64,000 nucleotides of DNA from Pestalotiopsis fici W106-1 (Eukaryota; Ascomycota; Sordariomycetes; Amphisphaeriales; Sporocadaceae), in contig NW_006917095.1 of assembly GCF_000516985.1 (NCBI RefSeq), forward strand, positions 128,157 to 192,156, in the 5' to 3' direction. Each line of letters opens with the position of its first letter. Position 1 is the first letter of the stretch. Both the position numbers and the translations under genes were made by a program. Shown piece by piece: positions 52,101-62,232 of this stretch. The notes below the pieces were generated by a model. That model did no database searches, was not told the DNA's origin, and was given only the letters and a program-made list of their open reading frames with translations.

Positions 52101-54982
52101 AAATTATCAATTAGTCCAATCGCCCACTCCTTTTAGGCGGTATTTAAAGCCCTGTCCCAATATAATAATATCCTGTGGCCTCAAGCCAATTATGCCTCGT
52201 GGGTTATTATAAAAAGACAAAATGCGTTTTCCGAATAAACGTTAATAACCTAACCTTTACCGTACGGCCTTTAAGGCATATAACCTCTTATCGGGCTGGA
52301 ATTTTAGAGCTCTAGCTTATCCTCGCTATTCAGGCGGCGTTTTTTAGCCGTGCCGGACTTACCCTCTCGCTTGGCGAGGATATTTATTACGCTATTAATA
52401 GCTATTATATCTCGCGTTGGCGGAGGGCCGAGCTGGCTGTTATTATTATTTATTATTCTAAGATTTATAATTAGGCTCGGGCTGGAGATCTTTATGCCGC
52501 TTTTACAATTACTAACGCGCGCGAAAATGGATAAAAATTTATTTTTCGGCGATTGGGGGTTATTTTTAATAGATTTTAGGGACGATATCAGGTGCCGTAA
52601 AAACGGGCTCGTCGAATTTCTAAGTTTTTATTCGACGTTTTTAGCAAAAAAATCGAGGGCTTTATAAGGTTTACGGGATAAACGTTATTTTCGCTATTTT
52701 TTAATTCGGCTATTATTTTTTACGTTATCGGCCGAAGCGTTTTAGCTAATAATAATAGCCTATTTTAATTATATAATAACGTTTAATATTTTTTACGCTT
52801 AATATTAAAAGCTTAAATAAAAAACGACGGGGCGGCGAAATATTTATATTTAAATAAGCCTTAATATAACCTTCGATAATTACGTTTTTAAAGCCGCCGG
52901 AAAGCTAATAGCGCTTATAAAGCGGAAAATCGAAAATATTTATTAATTTTTTAAAAATCGCTTTATTTTTTTTATAATTTAGCCTATAAGCAATTATATT
53001 AAATATAGCCTTATAATCGGTGATTTTTAGCGTTAATATGATGTTTATTAGCATTTTTAATAAAAATAGCATTTATTTAAAATCCTTCGCGTTAATCTGC
53101 GAGTAAAGGCCTAAGGTTAAAGGTGGAGGGCTTAAAATGTGCAGCTGGAATTCTTGGTTCGCGGCTATTATAAAGGATTGTGTGCTTGGGGGCGATAAGG
53201 TGTGGTGGAGAAGGGTTTTCTTTAGCTTGGCTGTTGTAGATCTTAATTGCGCGAGGGAGGCGTGGGAGTTTATAGTTATTGATTTTGTTAAAGCGGACGG
53301 CACGAATAAAAGCAACCTTTAAGCTAGGCACCAGATTCCCGCCTTGACATTGAGCTACCCTAGGAAGATAATATAATAAGGGCATTATACAGCGGGCTTA
53401 AACAATTCCGCTTATTAATAAAATATTTTAATTATTTAAAGCTGCCTTTAATTAAATTTTTTTGCGGTGTTATAATTATTAATATTAATTTTTAATTTTG
53501 CCTTTTATAGCGCCCTATTAAAGCTTTATAAAACTATACGCGAATATTTTATTAATAATATTTTTAATAGTTTTAAGGTAGTCGGCCTTTATAATTAGGC
53601 GTTTATTTTTATTATTAACGTCGTCTTTTTATTTATTAAGCTTTTTTTCGAATTTAGTTATAAACGTAATAAAGACCGGATTACGCGGGCTTTTTCGAGT
53701 TGGACGTTTTTTCGGCCGGAATCGGGAAATAGCCTTTATATATTTATCGAGAGCTTTAAAGACCTTAGCGCGATAATTATTAATGCCGCTTTTGCTGTTA
53801 TAGCTAAAAATAAATGCTTTTATAAAGGCCGTCGTAATAAAATAGTTTTTTTTACGACGGCCGCGGCGATAAGGCTTTTTATTATTTTCGTTTAATTATA
53901 CCGATTCGGCGTCGAGCTCGGCGTTTCGGAAATATTCGAAAATGCGTTATATAATGCCGCTTTTAAATTTTTTAGCTTTTAAATATTGCGGTTTAGGAAT
54001 TCTGTTTTTATCGGTAAAATTTAATATATTTTATTAATTCCTTTTATAAAGAATAATTATATCGCTTAGGATTTTAATTTAGGTCGGGGTTATAAGCTTT
54101 GCCTATTATATAAAAATATATATGATTAGCTCGGTTTTATAAAGGTTATTGCCTATTTTTTATATTACGATACCGTGTATTTTTGCGATTTTTTCGATTT
54201 GCTTAATTGGCTTAATAAAAATATTAAGGAAATGCTCGGGGATAATAATTTTTTCGTTTTATTATAAGGGGCTAAAGCGGATTATTATAGTTTAATATAC
54301 GGAGTGCTGCGGTTTAATTGCTAAAAAGCAGAGTATTAGTAATTTAGTAATAATTAATAATTATAAAATAAACGCTAAATTTTAATTATATTATATAAAG
54401 GACTCTCGGGGGCTTTAAGGGATTTTTTCGTTTTTTTTATGGTAGCCTTTGTTGTTATTATATAAATAAACTATATTAGAATTATAATATATTAGCTATT
54501 ATAATTTTATATTAAAGCTCGGGCAATTTTATAAATAAATAATATAATATAATTAGTATTATGCCGTATAAGCATATAAAAACGTTATAAGAGATAACGT
54601 ATGGTTTTATTAATCGGATAGCTTTATTTCCGGTGTAGGGTTGGCTAGACCTTATATTTAATTATAGTTTTACGGCGATTAGCAAAGGTGGCTAATCCTC
54701 GCTATTCGCCTTAGAATTGCAACGGCTTCTTATTCCTATTATTACAAAATATATTATAATTATAATTTTATTATTTTCTTATTTTCGTGGCTTTTATTTG
54801 CTTTTATTTTTTTTAGATTAAATTAAAATGTTTAGCGTAGTCGGAATTGGTATTAATGGGCTAGCTCTAAGCGGTACTAGCGATGCGGTTACCCGTTGTT
54901 TTGTTGGTAATAGGTCGCGAAACGCAAGCTGCTGCGAGGTTTGCTTCTGTTTTTGCCCTCTTTATTTCCGTGCTTAACTGTG

Positions 54983-55057
54983 AATTAGTATCTTTATAAA
55001 TAGCTTAAATTAGTATCTTTAGAAATAGCTTAAATTAGTATTTTTGGAGATAGCTTA
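54983..55057 (+). repeat. 25-bp tandem repeat, three copies
   Basis: The unit is AATTAGTATCTTTATAAATAG followed by CTTA. The three copies differ at a few positions, mostly A/G and C/T. Confidence 0.85.
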
Positions 55058-55821
55058 TAAATAAGGGCCATAAATACTGCATATATCTACGGTCTTTGGC
55101 ACCTAATATTTTATAGCTTTAATAAAAGCCAATAAAAAGTCAGGGTAAGCTGCATAATAATTTTATATAAAATCCGCTTTTGTCGGTTTCGCGTAATAGG
55201 TTTTGGACATTTAATGCTGCCAATACTATTTTAATAGCGAGGCAATAAAAGTCGCCTATTTCCGATAAGCTCCTCTTATACCGACGAACTTTACGATCTT
55301 TAGGTTAATTAGGCCCGAAAGCATAAAGTTTATAGCGAGAATAATAACTTTTTTATTTAATTGCCAAGGTGTAATAATAAATTTATTAGTCGATAAACGC
55401 TTTAGCTTAAATAGCGGCGTTTTTTAGGCTAAGGTTGCGATATTATTTTAAAGGTGTAATATAGAATCGTTATAAACGATCCATTAGCGTATAAAAAAGC
55501 GCGATAGCGATAAAAAATCGGATTTTTTACGCGTCGCTATATTTTTAAGCTCCTAGGCTTTAATTTTAAATAATCCTTTAGCTAGTTTCTTTTTCGCGTT
55601 TTTTTCCGTTATTTTTATTTTTTACCTTTTTTACGATTAATATTTACGCAAAAAGACTAATTTTTAATAGCTTTATTTTTTTTAATCCCTGCTTTTATTA
55701 TTTTATAGCCAGGTTTAGTTAATTTTTATCGTTCGCTTTTGCCTAGTTTTACCGGTCCGTTATATTTTTCCCGGTTATAAAAATTATTATTTTTCCTTTT
55801 ATTATTTTTTTTTTAAAAGGC

Positions 55822-56784
55822 CGCTTTTTAAACGGCTAATAGGGTAATTATTTTAAAACGCTATCCGCTGCTAATAAGCTAAAAAGGCTAAATATATTTA
55901 GGGATAATAATAGGTTTTTTTTTAAAATTTAAATTATCGTTATACGCGGTTTTTACGAAATATTTTTCGAAAAAGAAAACTTAAGGCGCTTGCGCCCGGT
56001 AGCCTTTATGCTTACGGAATCGGATATAACTATTATAATTGCTTATTTTAATTAGCTCGGTAATTTAAATAAAGCGTCGTTTAGGAATAAAAATAAAATA
56101 ATAACGGAGATTTTTACGATCGCTAAAAGCCTTAATAACCTTAATCGCTTTCCGTTTATTAGGAATAATAAGGGCGAGCTTATTTTTATGCTTTTTCCTA
56201 ATAATATTAAAATATATTATAATCTTAATAGGCTCTTTTTTGCTAACGGTAAATAATAGTTAAATTATTAGCCCGATAATATAAGCGTGGATATATTAGA
56301 GCAACGCCTACGGCCTTTTAGATTCGATCTCGCCGGCTTTACGCAACCCATAACCTCGGGCTTCGCACTTACCACGGCTATAACCTCGGGCTTCGCATTT
56401 ATTACGGCCCAGAACTCCCAGTCCCACAAAAAGGAGGGTCAGGTTATTAAGCGCACTATCGAGTTCGCCGTCCTCGTTAAGACCCTTTTGCCGGATTAAT
56501 TCCCTAAGGAGGATTCGCGTTTAAAAGCTTTTAAACCGGAAATCGAAATTAGGCTAACGGCCGTTAATAATTAGCAGTATAAGCTTTATAAAAATATCGA
56601 ATACCTTTTTAATATTATAAAGCAGGCTATTAAATCGTTTAATTAGGTTATTAACTCGTTTTAAAAGCTTAAATTAAATTAGGCTAAGCTTACTAAATTC
56701 CTAAATTAGGAGGTATTCGATAATAAATATTAATTTAATAGTGGTAATTTGGATAATATTATATTTAATTTAATAATAACGTAA
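55822..56784 (+). pseudogene. Long dead reading frame (about 320 codons) of unknown family
   Basis: One frame stays protein-like from about 55822 to TAA at 56782-56784. Roughly fourteen internal stops are all TAA or TAG and none is TGA, the result expected when CAA, CAG or TGG codons are hit by CpA-directed RIP. Readable text includes RLRPVAFMLTESDITIIIAY, and later HKKEGQVIKRTIEFAVLVKT followed by FPKEDSRLKAFKPEIEIRLT. An internal 30-bp duplication (56350-56409) keeps the frame. I do not recognise the family. A transposon-encoded protein is the likeliest source, but a duplicated host gene is possible. The 5' end is not defined. Confidence 0.55.
56350..56409 (+). repeat. 30-bp direct duplication inside the dead reading frame
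   Basis: Two adjacent units beginning ATAACCTCGGGCTTCGCA. The second has ATTTATTACGGCC where the first has CTTACCACGGCT, i.e. C to T changes. The unit adds ten residues and does not shift the frame. Confidence 0.85.
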
Positions 56785-57027
56785 AAACCAAAATGGCTAT
56801 AAAAAAGATTTAGCTATGGGTGGATCTAATATATTTATGCTTATAGGTGGCTAAGCGTTTATAAAACCTTAAAAATATACTAGCGCTTTATTTAGCACCC
56901 AAAATTGGAGTGCGACGCTAGTAGCATACTAAATTAAGAATAATTAGTATATTATTTCACCTCGGGTATATTTTTATTATTAATTTATAGGTTTATTATG
57001 CATCCAACTACCTGTGATGTCTATATA

Positions 57028-57089
57028 AGCCCCCAAGATAATCCCTTATTTCTGCATATTTCTTCCTATAAGACAGTATCTTGGGGGCT
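57028..57089. terminator. 13-bp perfect inverted repeat 3' of the LITAF-like gene
   Basis: AGCCCCCAAGATA at 57028-57040 and TATCTTGGGGGCT at 57077-57089 are exact inverted copies with a 36-nt spacer. They lie 30-95 bp beyond the stop codon of the minus-strand gene, so the transcript's 3' UTR could form a strong hairpin. It also marks the edge of the RIP-degraded block, and a transposon-footprint origin is equally possible. The terminator label is a guess from position. Confidence 0.35.
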
Positions 57090-57120
57090 ATTTCTTGCCA
57101 TTTACAGCTGTCTCAACCCG

Positions 57121-57783
57121 CTATTCGTTGAACTGATTATGTTCAGGGGCTGGCGGCAGTTGTTTTTGCTGCTGCTGCTGTTGTTGTTGTTGTTGTTGTT
57201 GTTGCTGTTGCTGTTGCTGCTCCTTCTGCTGTAGCTCCGTCTGTCCGCCATAATGTGGTTGCGGCGTCGGCTGGTAGCCCTGCTGCTGCGGGTGCGGCGG
57301 CGCCACGACCTGGGCGACACCGCTGCTCTGGGGCACGTGGGCGACGCGACGGCCACAGTGCGAGCAATGATGATCGTGATCCGGGAACCAGTGCAGACAG
57401 CACGGGAGACACGCCAGGCAGATGCAAATGACTCCCAGTCCAATGCCCGCCAAAATGGTCATGCTCGAGTCCGACTCGTCGACCCGCGTCAGGCCCCGGC
57501 GGCCGCAGTAGGGACAGTCAATGGCCGCGGGAGCCGGGCCCAAGAGGTGCAGAGGCGTCGTCTCGCTGTAAGCGGTCGCGTGGGCATTGTGGAAGTAGTT
57601 GGGCTGGCCGCCACCAGCCGCCGGCTGCGGCTGGGGAGCTGGAGATGAGTAGTAGGATGTGGGCTTTTGTCCTGCGTGGTCCTCGGCTGTTACATGGGCC
57701 GGTTGTGGTGTGGTGATGGGTGTCGAGGCCGACTCGGCGTGGTATTGCGGAGCGGCCGCTTGAGTTTCTGGTGCCTGGCCCAT
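57121..57783 (-). CDS. LITAF-like zinc-ribbon membrane-associated protein with poly-Gln tail
   Basis: A single exon of 220 residues starts at ATG 57783 (MGQAPETQ); the open frame extends upstream without ATG support. A Pro/Gln-rich N-terminal part precedes the LITAF-like zinc ribbon: CPYCGRRGLTRVDE, a hydrophobic membrane-embedding stretch (MTILAGIGLGVICICLACLP, then CCLHWFP), then DHHCSHCGRRVAHVP with the second Cys pair. The C-terminus carries about twenty consecutive glutamines and ends PEHNQFNE. Proteins of this fold sit monotopically on late endosomal or plasma membranes. The gene is the first intact one after the 27-kb AT-rich block. The poly-Gln run is encoded by mixed CAG and CAA codons and may vary between strains. 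Confidence 0.85.
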   Translation of the reverse strand: MGQAPETQAAAPQYHAESASTPITTPQPAHVTAEDHAGQKPTSYYSSPAPQPQPAAGGGQPNYFHNAHATAYSETTPLHLLGPAPAAIDCPYCGRRGLTRVDESDSSMTILAGIGLGVICICLACLPCCLHWFPDHDHHCSHCGRRVAHVPQSSGVAQVVAPPHPQQQGYQPTPQPHYGGQTELQQKEQQQQQQQQQQQQQQQQQQKQLPPAPEHNQFNE

Positions 57784-59333
57784 TTTCGTGTTTTTTTTTC
57801 TAGTATGGATATTCGAGCTCAACTTGGTCAGACTTTGGTTGTAATAGCTACAATGGGGTTGGTGCTGTCCTTTGCTACGGAGCGAGCGCGTGTATATGAT
57901 CAAGCGTTTTGAGCAACGGAAGCTCGCGATTGACAAGGACAGCAGGAAGCTAAGTCAACTGTGGTCTTAGGGATTATCAAGCAGTTCGGAAGAAAAAGAA
58001 AAAGGGAAAAAAATTGGCTGGCTTCCTCTCTATCTACCTATTATATGACGTACAATTAATTCACTTACTGTGCCGTCTCGCCAAGCATGCATGACACGGG
58101 CACCAACATTCCTGCCTCTAAATTTGCCCTTCCTTCCTCTGTAACACCAAAACACAAAGAAGGATCTCAGACCCAGCAGTTGGCGCAGCTTAAATGGGTC
58201 ATGAACCACATTATCCCTTCCTAGGGGATTTCTACTCTGGGCTCAGTGCATCCACCTCGACTGATGCGATCTGATTGGCCCATGTCAGCAGAGCATTGCC
58301 GTCTTCGGCAACCCTTATAGTTAAAATCGGTCGTTGGCCCAAACCAAGCCTTAAGGGTGGGCCATTGTACGGGGCTATGCTATTGCCGCTAACCTGCATT
58401 CAAGGTTTACTGGTCGTCCAAGGAAACAAGAATGTCCTGGCCACCATGTCATCAGTGGGTGACTTAGGTAAGCAGGCATATTGAAGGATGAGGATCCTCG
58501 TATCGACATGAATGCCTGCATTGTGTGTGGCACGGTTGAGGCTGAGATGACAATTCCGGCCCCCGGCTCTTGGCACGTTGCTGCCTTGTGTTGACACAAG
58601 CCGTCCTCTTCCCTCGAACGGAAACGTAGCACTGCTTGTTGGCAATACCATTCATGCATAATTTCATAATGCACAGTCAATCCAAATGTTCCACTATACT
58701 GCTCTGATATAGATGCTTATTTACACCTCTGCTGGAAACCTACATGATACATCTTTGCCTAATTGTTTTTATGTCTTTCTGTAGAGTTTATCATCCCTCT
58801 GCTAAAGAGACCCAGATCGAGGGGCTGAGAAGATAACCCAGACGCGCGCAGCAGAAGTGTAATGGCGACTTGGAATTATAGGCCGTGGGACGGCTCAACA
58901 TTCTTTGGATTGAAGGATAAATCAAACAGTTGCAGCAACACAAATGCAGTAGCCTCGAGCAGCTGATTCAGCTATCATAGGCCAAGATGGGTATATCGTT
59001 TGTCGGAGCTTAAGGTACCGGGCGGCAATCGAGCTCCAATGCGGCTGTAAATGAAACCGTTACCCCGATCATCGGGTGTCAATACCCCTCAATCCACCCA
59101 ACGCAGATGTCACATTACAGTATAATCAATCTTGATTACCACAGTATCTTTTGTGTTTTCCCATACCCCGCGGCTCCAGCCATCAAGGGTAATGGAGGGG
59201 CGATTATTCCAATTTCCTCTTCTCTAATAGATTGCCCCCCGCCTATGCCTCAGCTAGACACTATATTCACCAACACCAAATCCTCTGCTTCGTTACTCAC
59301 CAACGGGTCGCGATACACTGACACATAATCACA
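57784..59333. other. Intergenic region, divergent between LITAF-like and aldo-keto reductase genes
   Basis: About 1.55 kb of GC-normal sequence with no supported gene; promoters of both divergent genes are expected here. Overlapping small frames at 58275-58680 on both strands show no motif. Confidence 0.45.
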
Positions 59334-60558
59334 ATGGCGACTGAAATCCCCGCCTCGTTGAAGGAGTCTGTTGACAATTCCAAATGCGAATATCGTAGAT
59401 TGGGTAAGAGTGGCCTGAGAATCTCGGTTCCTATTCTTGGCTGCATGAGCTTTGGTGACCCTAAATCCTTGTCATGGGCGCTTCCTGAGGAACAAGTACG
59501 TGGAAAGACTGATGTGCTCAACTTGATCAATGAGCATTGGCGCTAACATGAAAAACTACCATAGGCCCTTCCACTACTAAAGGCCGCCTATGATCGCGGC
59601 CTCAATACGTGGGACACGGCCAACATGTACTCCAACGGAGTCAGCGAGGAGATTGTGGGCAAGGCGCTGCGGGAGTACCAGATACCGCGCGAAAAGGTCA
59701 TTATCATGACCAAGTGCTACTGGGGCGTAGGTGAGCAGCCCGAGGTCCGGCACTATGTCCACCGCGCCGAGTACGAGGCGTCCAAGGACTATGTCAACCA
59801 GTTCCACCTGTCGCGCGCCGCCATTTTCAACCAGGTCAACGCTTCGCTGCGTCGTCTTGGCACCGACTATATCGACCTGCTCCAGATCCACCGCTTCGAC
59901 TATGACACACCGCTCGAGGAGACCATGAAGGCCCTCCACGATCTCGTCGAGTCCGGCAAGGTTCGTTACATTGGCGCGTCATCCATGTGGGCCGTCAACT
60001 TTGCCCGGCTGCAGTTTACGGCCGAGAAGAATGGATGTGAGTATCTGTTGAGTTGTGGAAGATTTCTAGTTCCATTCCTGCGTTGTACTGACCAAGACAC
60101 TTTCCTCAGGGACAAAATTCATCTCCATGCAGAACCACTACAACCTCTTGTACCGGGAAGAGGAGCGCGAAATGAACCGCTTCTGCGACGATACGGGCGT
60201 GGGACTCATTCCCTGGGCGCCACTCTGTCGCGGCCACCTGGCCCGGCCGCCGAGCGACTTTGGCAGCACGGACCGGAGCCGACTGGAAAAGGACGCGGCG
60301 CCGGGCTCGCACGGCACCGTCGAGCCCGACTTGACCATTATCGGCCGCGTGCAGGAGCTTGCCGAGAAACGCGGCTGGCAGATGAGCCACGTCGCCCTAG
60401 CCTGGATCAACAAGCGCGTGGCCAGTCCCATTATTGGCTTTTCCAGCATTGCCCGCATCGAAGAGGCTCTTGCGGCCCGAGGCAAGGTGCTGACCGAGGA
60501 AGAGGAAAAGTATCTCGAGGAGCTGTACAAGCCCAAGGAAATTGCTGGCCACGCATGA
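59334..60558 (+). CDS. Aldo-keto reductase
   Basis: Three exons, 59334-59495, 59565-60036 and 60110-60558, are joined over introns of 69 bp (GTACGT...CATAG) and 73 bp (GTGAGT...CTCAG), giving 360 residues. The TIM-barrel enzyme carries the catalytic set: Asp in [10 protein letters not shown] (near 71) with Tyr near 76, Lys in IIMTKCYWG (near 104) and His in [10 protein letters not shown] (near 163). The NADPH-binding end [12 protein letters not shown] is intact. The second intron restores [20 protein letters not shown], a typical family stretch. It belongs to the fungal group of versiconal-reductase/YakC-like proteins that reduce aldehydes or ketones. There is no signal peptide, so it is cytosolic. 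The substrate is unknown, and nearby genes give no hint of a secondary-metabolite cluster. Confidence 0.93.
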
Positions 60559-60879
60559 GTTTGACACCGAAAAATCAATAGTCATTTGTCTTGTTCAAAG
60601 TCGCCGCACATTTGACATTTGAACTGGACAAGGCCTCATGATTGGTTTATCAGACATAGAAACACATACATAAAAGCAAAACAGAGATCATGGCACCTAT
60701 CCTATGACGAAATTTGAAATTTTAGGTTCAATTTTCCATGAGAGATCTCGAGGCTAGTGGCCACAATCACATTAGACTTGAGGTGCTTGCAATTTCCAAT
60801 GGTCTTGCAAAGATTGGCTCATTTATCATATTTATTAGTGGTATCATCATATAATCGTATCTGTGGTATATCTATAATT
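60559..60879. other. Intergenic region between convergent genes
   Basis: About 320 bp of AT-leaning sequence between the reductase and the rhodopsin-like gene stop codons; only 3' UTRs are expected. Confidence 0.5.
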
Positions 60880-62232
60880 CTAAAACATGCCTCCGTGGTC
60901 TAATTGACGGGGATCGACATGGGAAAACTGATAAGACACCGACGTCCGCCGGTACGAGTCCTGGTAGGTCGGTGGTGGAGGACTGGGCCGGCTGGCGCCG
61001 CCGCTGCCTCCGTCCAGAGAAGGGTGGTTGGCCGTAATGGTGGTGCGGACGCTGCTGGTCTCGGCGGCCAGTGACAATTCGTACGGCGCCTCCTGCGGCG
61101 CGGCGGGCTTGTCGTGCAGCGCCTTCCAGCCGCTGAGGGCGGGGTGGGCTATGGTGGGAGACTTTTGCAGCTTCTTGATCTCCTTGTTCTTGCCGTGAAA
61201 GATGGAGCCGCTGCGGGCTCGGGAGTGGCCGGGTCGGCTGTGGTGGTAGGGTAGGGTGCTGCTCTTGGTGACGACGAGGATCTTGAGTTTGCGAAAGAGT
61301 GGTTTTAGTGTGGCTAGTGATGAGGCCATGAGGCCAAGGCCGATCTCGACCGTGCTCCAGATGGCTAGGTCGGTAAAGTTGTAGAGATAGTCGGGGTCCG
61401 ATAGCAGTTGTTTGGCATAGGGAATCCGTACAACGGTTGCCATTGAGGCGCTGTAGCAGGATAAGTATATCACCGGGGTAAGGTTGATTCGTTACTTAGC
61501 AACTTACATTGATCCTAAAGCCAAGACACAAGCGACGGAGATTTTGGAGCGGCGGTCCATTTTTGCATTCCAGACTATCGAAATTGGCAGCAAGGCCAGG
61601 ATCCAGTCCGAAACCACGCTGATGATGAATGATATATACGTTGGAATGATGGCCAGGGCCGTTCCGTTGCAATTGCCCGTGATGGGCGGGTTTGGATCGT
61701 ATCGGTACCAGTAGAAAGGTACTGGTTGGCACTGATACACCACCATGAAGACGTAAAAGACGGTGTAGATGCCCGAGACGACGAGCAATGTCCACAGCGT
61801 GATGCACTGCCATTTCTTCCCGACGCAGAGTCGCAGCAAGAGCAAGCCGACGATGAACTTGACCAGCATGGCAATGACAACATAGGAAACCTGGCCTGCC
61901 CACTTGTAGAACAGTGCTTTGGGTCGTTCGTCAATAGGAACGTCTTCGACGTGTGCGCCGAGTCCGTAATGTACGCCAAGAAGGCAAAACGCCGAATATG
62001 CAGAATAAAGGAACTAATTGTTTGGATTAGTTTTCTGTCAAGACAAGAATAGTCCAGTTCAAGTAAAGCAAGAACAACATACCAATGTAATGATTGCTAA
62101 CCAGTCTTCCGGATAAAATCGTCTAAGTAAAAATCCCATGGTATAGCATCGTAGCGTGACGGATAGCCAACATAATGCTAGTAAAGCAATCACCACCGCC
62201 TCTAGTTGTATTCCCCGGTCCTCCACCATCAT
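60880..62232 (-). CDS. Fungal rhodopsin-like seven-helix integral membrane protein
   Basis: Three exons, 62232-62083, 62013-61508 and 61450-60880, are joined over introns of 69 bp (GTATGT...ATTAG) and 57 bp (GTAAGT...TACAG), giving 408 residues. ATG at 62232 opens MMVEDRGIQLEAVVIALLAL, and the spliced text continues RCYTMGFLLRRFYPEDWLAI, GVHYGLGAHVEDVP, QCQPVPFYWYRYD, SDWILALLPISIVWNAKM and SIASMATVVRIPYAKQL. These are signature stretches of the large Pezizomycotina family with a rhodopsin-like domain (including Pth11-related proteins). The seven helices are followed by a 130-residue Ser/Pro-rich cytosolic tail. Members are thought to act as surface sensors; the ligand here is unknown. Confidence 0.9.

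Larger units (their letters stand above)
29701..56990. other. 27-kb RIP-degraded, gene-free transposon block
   Basis: The sequence is AT-rich throughout, TA is everywhere, CA and TG are sparse, and CG survives in clumps such as GCGGCG. This is the pattern left by CpA-directed RIP, not plain AT bias. No intact gene is present. Dead frames that still read as protein occur at 35443-35568 (minus) and at 41022-41345, 42143-42625, 43914-44447 and 55822-56784 (plus); the plus-strand frames are interrupted only by TAA and TAG. Less mutated islands lie at about 34590-35030, 45720-46200 and 48470-49200. Long mononucleotide runs occur (G12 near 43043, A19 near 50090, T near 51059). It is probably heterochromatin; a centromere-proximal or subtelomeric site is possible but not shown. 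Confidence 0.8.

Noticed and set aside
52350..52667. 105-codon hydrophobic open frame in the AT-rich block
   Set aside because: No ATG start and no recognisable motif; Ile/Leu-rich text is expected from AT-rich DNA.
53320..53362. tRNA-like text (reverse strand GGTAGCTCAATG)
   Set aside because: An A-box-like start is present, but no B-box or acceptor-stem pairing could be found.
53073..53385. Open frames of 80-97 codons on the minus strand
   Set aside because: They overlap each other and a plus-strand frame, and no family motif is seen; the stretch is merely less RIP-mutated.
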